DNA from: Pseudomonadota bacterium
GTDB taxonomy: Bacteria > Myxococcota_A > Bradymonadia > Bradymonadales > GCA-2716585
Reading direction: 5' to 3'
NCBI GenBank assembly: GCA_005804885.1
Contig: SYOX01000245.1
Coordinates: 1-36,963, forward strand
DNA length: 36,963 nt
The position numbers and the translations under genes were made by a program. Shown here in pieces: positions 32,433-36,963 of the stretch (within the stretch, counting starts at the first letter, position 1; each line of letters begins with the position of its first letter). The notes under the pieces were generated by a model. The model had not been told where the DNA came from and did no database searches. It was given only the letters and a program-made list of their open reading frames with translations.

Positions 32433-35087
32433 TCAACCCGCCATCAAGGCGCCGACCTTGAGGCGCGACGCCTCGAAGCGCGGGTGGACGCGCAAGGGAT
32501 CCAGCGCCGGACAGCGCTCAAGCCAGACCCGGTCGGTGAGCCCGGAGGCCTGGGCCACCTCGATCAAGTTGAGCCCTTCGTCGATGTTGCCGCAGAAGAC
32601 CGCCAGCTCGCACAGGAACTGGCACAGGATCACCTTGCGACGAGCGTTGATCGTCAACGTCATCAAGCGCATCATCGCCCGCCAGAGATCCTCGATCACC
32701 TTCCCCGTGCGCGAGGCGTGCAAGAAGAGGCGCGTGCCGTCGGCGATCCGCTGGCCGTCGAGCGCCTCGGGGTCGATGTCGGCGACCTCCCCTCGCCAGA
32801 TCGCATAGCGGACCACCGAGAAGAGCGTCAACTGGAGCGCGGGGGACTTCTCCAGCAGCAAGATGTCGAGCATTCGATCCGCCTGATCCCACTGGCCCAG
32901 GAGCGCGTGCGCGCGGATCAAGTCCTGACGGGCGCTGGCGAGGCCCGGATCGAGCGTCAACGCCGTCTGGAGGTGCTCCATGCCCTCCTCAAGTGGCCCT
33001 GTCTCCAACAGGATCCGCCCGAGCAGGTCGTGCGCCTCCGCGTAGGCCTCGGAGATCGCCAGCGCCTGCCTGGCGTGATAGACGGCCTCGGTCGGCTTGC
33101 TGACGGTGAAGGCGATCAACGCCAGCGCGAAATGGGGCTCGACCCGCCCCGGCGCCCCCTCAAGCGCGGAGTTGGCCAGCCGCCGCGCCTCCTGAATATC
33201 CTCGAACTGGTACTTATCGTCCAGGAAGGCCCGCCTGGCCCGTGCGACCGCCGCGTTGCTCTGCACCAGCGGATCCTCAGGCGCCAGCACAAGCGCCTGG
33301 GCAAAGAGATCGCAGGCCCCGTCGAGTGCGCCGTGCCAGTTGTGGCGAAGCTCGTGCCGCCCGCGCAAGTACAGATCGATGACGGCGTTCGGCGGCGCCA
33401 GGGCCAGCGCAGGCGGCGGCAGGGTGAGGCTCTCGGTGATGTGACCGGCGATCTCCTCGGCCAGCGCGACCGCGCCCTCCGGGTCGATGTCGAAGCGACG
33501 ACCCCAGAGCTGATCGCCCTCGGCCACGTCGATGAGCCGGACCCGGATCCTCAGCCGCGACCCATGCCGCTGGAGCACCCCGCAGATCACCTGCTCCACG
33601 TCCAGATCGCGGCCGGCCTCGCGCGGATCGACGCCGCGCTGGTACGCGGCCGCGCTGACACCCCTGGCCCGCACCCGCAGCCCCCGCGTCGCCGACAGCA
33701 GATCGATCAGATCCTCGGCCAGCCCCTCCGCCAGATAATCGTCGTCCGCGTCCCCTCCGTTCTCAAAGGGCAGCACCGCCACCCGACGATCCGCCCGAAC
33801 CACAGCGATCGTCGAGCGCGTCGATCGCACCGACGGCGTCAATCGTGCCGACGGCGTCTCCGACGGCGTCGATCGTACCGACGGCGTCGGTCGTGCCGAC
33901 GGCGTCAATCGTGCCGACGGCGTCTCCGACGGCATCAATCGTGCCGACGGCGTCTCCGACGACGAGCGCTCCGGCGGCGTCTCCGACGGCGTCTCCGCGC
34001 TGATCACCGTATGGGGCAGGTGCGCTGTGTCCAGCAAGGAGAGCGGGGCGGCAGGGCGCTCGCTCGTGAGCATCGCCTCGGACATCGGCACGATCTGCGA
34101 CTCGACCGGCTCCTGCGCGAGCGCGCGGAGCGACGCGGCGACCTGCGCGGCGTCCGGGCGCAGCTCCGCCTCGGTGGACAGCATCTGGCTGATGAGCGCG
34201 TCGAGCGACGGGGCGCGCTCGGACAGCTCTCCCCGGTGCGCGGAGGGCCTCGGCCCGCCCAGCCCGCGCTGGGCCTGCTGCTGGCTGTAGAGCGCCAGAA
34301 CCCCCTGATGGACGTTCTCCATGTCCATGGTTTTATAGGGAGATTTGCCCGTGAGCGCGAAGTGCAGCACGGCGCCGAGCTGGTAGACGTCCAGGCGGCC
34401 GTCGACCCGCAGCCCGGGCGTGAACTGCTCCGGGGCCATGTAGTCCGGCGTCCCGATCACCCGCGAGAGCTGCTCCTGAGCGCCTGCGCCGCCGAGGATC
34501 TTGGCCACCCCGAAGTCGATCAGCCGCACCTCGTCGCGTTCCATGATCAACACGTTGTCGGGCTTCAGATCCCGGTGCAGCACCCGCTGCTCGTGCGCCG
34601 CAGCCAGCGCCGCCGCGATCTGCGCCCCGATCCGGGCCACCCGATCCGGGCCCAGCACGCCGCCTCTCCAGACGAGGTGGTGGAGGTCCTGACCCCCGGC
34701 CAGCTCCATCCTCAAGAACAAGGCGCCGTCTTCCAACCTCCCCACGTCGTGACACCTCACGATGTTCGGGTGGTTCAGGCCCATGAGCACCTGGACCTCT
34801 TGCAAGAAGCCCGCTTCGGGATCCTGATCGTTCATCTCCAGCGGGCGCAGCACCTTGAGCGCGAAGCGCTGATCCGGCAACATGGTGTGATGCACCGCGT
34901 AGACACGCCCAAAGCCCCCGGACCCAAGCAGCTTGTCGACCTTGTACTTGCCGTTGTCGACCACCTGCCCCAGCAGCGGATCGGAGGGCCAACGCCCCGA
35001 CGAGGGCGCGACCACCCCGCAAGAGGGGCAGGCGATCATCGTCGCGTCAGCGATCAACGCGGAGCACTTCGGACAGTAGATCGGCAT
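32433..35087 (-). CDS. Ser/Thr kinase with zinc ribbon, FlgO/TolB-like domain and TPRs
   Basis: The protein has 884 residues. The zinc ribbon uses Cys5, 8, 20 and 23. The kinase domain (about 47-310) is canonical: LLGSGGFGRVYA, FALKVL, HRDLKPDN, DFGVAKI, YMAPEQF. A linker of TP-ending 4- and 6-residue units (SETP, SARLTP) at about 375-425 follows. Residues about 430-545 match the TolB/FlgO-like N-terminal domain seen in adenylate cyclase and CadC-like proteins (RVAVLPFENGGDADDDYLAEGLAEDLIDLLS, split by me as RVAVLPFENGG and YLAEGLAEDLIDLL). TPR helices make up 560-870. No membrane helix is present. This is a multi-domain cytoplasmic signalling kinase; the TolB-like and TPR parts may recruit targets. 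It is divergent from the histidine kinase. Confidence 0.92.
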   Translation of the reverse strand: MPIYCPKCSALIADATMIACPSCGVVAPSSGRWPSDPLLGQVVDNGKYKVDKLLGSGGFGRVYAVHHTMLPDQRFALKVLRPLEMNDQDPEAGFLQEVQVLMGLNHPNIVRCHDVGRLEDGALFLRMELAGGQDLHHLVWRGGVLGPDRVARIGAQIAAALAAAHEQRVLHRDLKPDNVLIMERDEVRLIDFGVAKILGGAGAQEQLSRVIGTPDYMAPEQFTPGLRVDGRLDVYQLGAVLHFALTGKSPYKTMDMENVHQGVLALYSQQQAQRGLGGPRPSAHRGELSERAPSLDALISQMLSTEAELRPDAAQVAASLRALAQEPVESQIVPMSEAMLTSERPAAPLSLLDTAHLPHTVISAETPSETPPERSSSETPSARLMPSETPSARLTPSARPTPSVRSTPSETPSARLTPSVRSTRSTIAVVRADRRVAVLPFENGGDADDDYLAEGLAEDLIDLLSATRGLRVRARGVSAAAYQRGVDPREAGRDLDVEQVICGVLQRHGSRLRIRVRLIDVAEGDQLWGRRFDIDPEGAVALAEEIAGHITESLTLPPPALALAPPNAVIDLYLRGRHELRHNWHGALDGACDLFAQALVLAPEDPLVQSNAAVARARRAFLDDKYQFEDIQEARRLANSALEGAPGRVEPHFALALIAFTVSKPTEAVYHARQALAISEAYAEAHDLLGRILLETGPLEEGMEHLQTALTLDPGLASARQDLIRAHALLGQWDQADRMLDILLLEKSPALQLTLFSVVRYAIWRGEVADIDPEALDGQRIADGTRLFLHASRTGKVIEDLWRAMMRLMTLTINARRKVILCQFLCELAVFCGNIDEGLNLIEVAQASGLTDRVWLERCPALDPLRVHPRFEASRLKVGALMAG
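33818..33966 (-). repeat. In-frame minisatellite in the kinase linker
   Basis: cgacggcgtc recurs nine times at spacings of 18 or 12 bp (33831, 33849, 33861, 33879, 33897, 33915, 33927, 33945, 33957). These encode 6- and 4-residue units ending in TP (SARLTP, SETP). The spacing is a multiple of three throughout, so the frame is kept. Confidence 0.85.
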
Positions 35088-35184
35088 CGGTCCTTTCCTT
35101 GTGCTGCGAACCTGCGATCAGGCCGCCCCACCCCATTACCTGATCTGGGCGCCGCGCGCGACCTCCAGGAGTGCGCCGCGGGCA

Positions 35185-35215
35185 CGCTCTCTGCTAGACA
35201 ATAGAGTATTGATCT
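35185..35215. promoter_or_regulatory. AT-rich island between divergent kinase genes
   Basis: The stretch tgctagacaatagagtattg is unusually AT-rich here and lies between the Ser/Thr kinase start (35087) and the histidine kinase start (35254). It has no clear paired -35 and -10 boxes. It is a plausible promoter or operator site for either gene. Confidence 0.3.
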
Positions 35216-35253
35216 GAGCGCGCCGATGCGCCAGATCCCCGCCGGAGGTTCGC

Positions 35254-36255
35254 GTGACACAACGCACTGAGGACGCCGCGCCGTCGAGGCGATGGGATCT
35301 ATGGGGCGCAGCGGCCGGCGCCGCGCTCGGGCTCGTGGACCTGCTCACCTTCCGCTCGCTGGGCGTCGAGATGACCTGGGCCGGCCAGGACGTCAGCACC
35401 CTGGTCGTGGGCGTCTTCGCGCTGACCTTCGCGGCCCTGGGCTTCGCCCTCGGCCGCCTGCACCACGCCCGCCAGCGCGAGCGCCGCGACGCCGACCTCA
35501 TCGCCCGCCAGCTCCGCGCCCTGGCCTCCTCCCAGCAGCAGGCCGCCCAGGCCGAGAAGATGGCCGCCATCGGCCGCCTGGCCGCCGGCGTCGCCCACGA
35601 GGTCCGCAACCCCCTCGGCGTCATCCGGGCCTCGGCCTCCCTCCTCCAGGAAGACTTCGACCCCCACGGCGACCCCTGGCGCGCCAGCCAGTTCATCGTC
35701 GAGGAGATCGACCGCCTCGACGCCATGATCACCGCCCTGCTCAAGTTCGCCCGCCCCGAGCGCCTCGACCTCCAGCGCGTCAACCTCGCCGATCCCCTCG
35801 ACCGCGCCCTCGCCCTGGCTCGCCCCCAGGCCCAGGCTCGCGGGATCGCCCTGACCGGCTCCCTGACCGCCTTGCCCGCCCTCAGCGCCGACCCCGACCT
35901 CCTGTGCCAGCTCGTCTACGGCTTGACCCTCAACGCCGTCGAGATCCTCGACCCCGGCGGCGCCATCGAGGTCCGAGCCCTGGCCGCCGACGACGCGCTG
36001 GAGGTCGAGGTGGCCGACTCCGGCCCCGGCGTCCCCCCCGAAGACGCCGAGGCCATCTTCGAACCCTTCTTCACCACCCGGCCCGGCGGCACCGGCCTCG
36101 GGCTCGCCATCGCCGCCCAGATCGCCCACGCCCACGGCGGCGAGCTGCGCGCCCTCCAGGGCCGCGGCCTCGGCCCGGGCGGCGCCGGCGCCTGCCTCAA
36201 CCTGCGCCTGCCGCTGGACAGCGGCTCGCCTGCAACCCACGGATACTCCTCATGA
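35254..36255 (+). CDS. Membrane sensor histidine kinase (NtrB/ZraS-like)
   Basis: The protein has 333 residues. The start is GTG at 35254 with ggagg five bases upstream. Two helices at about 17-35 and 46-66 leave only a very short loop outside the membrane, so it may sense inside the membrane or through a partner. A coiled linker leads to the HisKA box AAGVAHEVRNPLGVIR (His115). The ATPase part has a shifted N-box (GLTLNAVEIL), DSGPGVP, IFEPFFTT and GGTGLGLAIA. The next gene starts within its stop codon (ATGA), giving a typical kinase/NtrC-type regulator operon. Confidence 0.93.
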   Translation: MTQRTEDAAPSRRWDLWGAAAGAALGLVDLLTFRSLGVEMTWAGQDVSTLVVGVFALTFAALGFALGRLHHARQRERRDADLIARQLRALASSQQQAAQAEKMAAIGRLAAGVAHEVRNPLGVIRASASLLQEDFDPHGDPWRASQFIVEEIDRLDAMITALLKFARPERLDLQRVNLADPLDRALALARPQAQARGIALTGSLTALPALSADPDLLCQLVYGLTLNAVEILDPGGAIEVRALAADDALEVEVADSGPGVPPEDAEAIFEPFFTTRPGGTGLGLAIAAQIAHAHGGELRALQGRGLGPGGAGACLNLRLPLDSGSPATHGYSS

Positions 36256-36963
36256 AAGCCACCGTCGCGGTGCTCGACGACGAGCAGCGCATGGTCGACA
36301 TCCTCTGCATGCTCCTGCGCCGGGAGGGCTACGAGGCCCTGGGCTTCTCCACCCCCGCCGAGGCCCTGGCCGCGCTGGCCGACAACCCCTTCGACCTGCT
36401 GCTCGTCGACCTCAAGATGCCCCAGATGGACGGCATCGAGGTCCTCAAGCGCGCCCGCGCCCTGGACCCGGACCTGCCCGTGATCCTCATGACGGCCTTC
36501 GCCACCGTCCAGACCGCCATCGCCGCCATGCGCGAGGGCGCCTTCGACTACCTGCAAAAACCCTTCGACAACCAGGTCGTCAAGAACGTCGCCCGCCGCG
36601 CCCTCGACATGACTCGCCTGAGCCGCGAGAACCGCTACCTGCGCGCCGAGCTCAAGAGCCGCTACCACCTCGACCGGATCGTGGCCGAGAGCGAGGCCAT
36701 GCGCCACGTCCTCGACATCGTCCGCCGCGTCGCCCGCACCCCCAGCACGGTCTTGATCCTCGGCGAGTCGGGCACCGGCAAGGAGCTCATCGCCAGGGCG
36801 CTCCACTACCACAGCGATCGGGTCGGGGCGCCCTTCGTCGCCGTCAACGCGCGGGCCTTCTCCGAGGGCGTCCTGGAGTCGGAGCTCTTCGGCCACGAAA
36901 AAGGCGCCTTCACCGGCGCCGCCGGCGCCCGCCCCGGGCTCTTCGAGCGCGCCGACGGCGGCA
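36252..36963 (+). CDS. NtrC-family sigma-54 response regulator, C-terminus cut by window edge
   Basis: The first 237 codons are present; no stop occurs before the window ends. A receiver domain (acidic DD9-10, phosphoryl Asp53 in LLLVDLKMPQMDG, TAFATV, YLQKPF) is followed from about 145 by the AAA+ domain. Walker A GESGTGKE lies at about 171-178, and the sigma-54-contacting GAFTGA motif at about 218-223, so it should activate sigma-54 promoters. The VNARAF stretch is a slight variation from the usual VNCAAL. The start overlaps the histidine kinase stop by four bases, so the two are co-translated and the kinase is the likely partner. Confidence 0.92.
   Translation, partial: MKATVAVLDDEQRMVDILCMLLRREGYEALGFSTPAEALAALADNPFDLLLVDLKMPQMDGIEVLKRARALDPDLPVILMTAFATVQTAIAAMREGAFDYLQKPFDNQVVKNVARRALDMTRLSRENRYLRAELKSRYHLDRIVAESEAMRHVLDIVRRVARTPSTVLILGESGTGKELIARALHYHSDRVGAPFVAVNARAFSEGVLESELFGHEKGAFTGAAGARPGLFERADGG

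Noticed and set aside
32037..35204. 1055-codon + strand open frame opposite the large Ser/Thr kinase
   Set aside because: No domain and extreme Arg/His content; the kinase frame on the minus strand is complete.

Overview
This is a very GC-rich, gene-dense bacterial segment with 25 protein-coding genes that I can support. Two are cut by the window edges: a HEAT-like gene at the left edge and an NtrC-type regulator at the right edge. I see no rRNA, tRNA, transposase, phage gene or CRISPR array. The content suggests a large-genome, predatory or social delta-type lineage (Myxococcota, Bradymonadota or relatives). The signs are several Ser/Thr kinases with zinc ribbons, many lipoproteins, an FGE-fold protein, a pentapeptide-repeat lipoprotein, a Cys-rich lipoprotein and long TPR-like proteins. 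This placement is inferred from gene content; no marker gene is present.

Layout. 1-2175 (-): large HEAT-like protein with repeat tracts. 2304-2608: long inverted-repeat element. 2679-3104 (+): small four-helix membrane protein. 3164-4318 (-): FGE-fold protein lacking one catalytic cysteine. 4485-10454 (+): three-gene DUF58/BatA-like/double-vWA operon without a MoxR ATPase. 10457-10815: three copies of a palindromic repeat. 11099-15841 (+): 1580-residue protein with a zinc knuckle, a degenerate P-loop and about 15 repeats of 47 residues. 15986-16828 (+): methyltransferase with a zinc ribbon. 17200-18693 (-): TPR protein with two cyclic-nucleotide-binding folds. 18886-20612 (+): lipoprotein endonuclease I coupled to an alpha/beta hydrolase. 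20669-22798 (-): transmembrane Ser/Thr kinase. 22899-23762 (+): fusion of a nucleoside deoxyribosyltransferase-like domain with a VOC domain. 23799-26065 (-): permuted ATP-grasp-like protein and a GNAT acetyltransferase. 26129-26793: NfeD-like OB protein and a PHA-system protein. 26923-27206: second copy of the inverted-repeat element. 27363-28736 (+): Cys-rich modular lipoprotein. 28740-35087 (-): lipoprotein with a problematic start, soluble kinase, BolA, pentapeptide lipoprotein, and a kinase with FlgO/TolB-like and TPR regions. 35254-36963 (+): histidine kinase and NtrC-type response regulator.

Themes. Signalling dominates: three Ser/Thr kinases, a cNMP-fold protein and a two-component pair. 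Envelope proteins come second: four lipoproteins and the vWA operon. Three families of palindromic intergenic elements (2.3/26.9 kb, 10.5 kb, 29.4 kb) and several in-frame minisatellites inside genes show that repeats expand and move in this genome. Third-position G/C preference also switches inside genes. The best candidates for undescribed biology are the 47-residue-repeat protein, the Cys-rich A/B-module lipoprotein, the deoxyribosyltransferase-VOC fusion and the hairpin elements.
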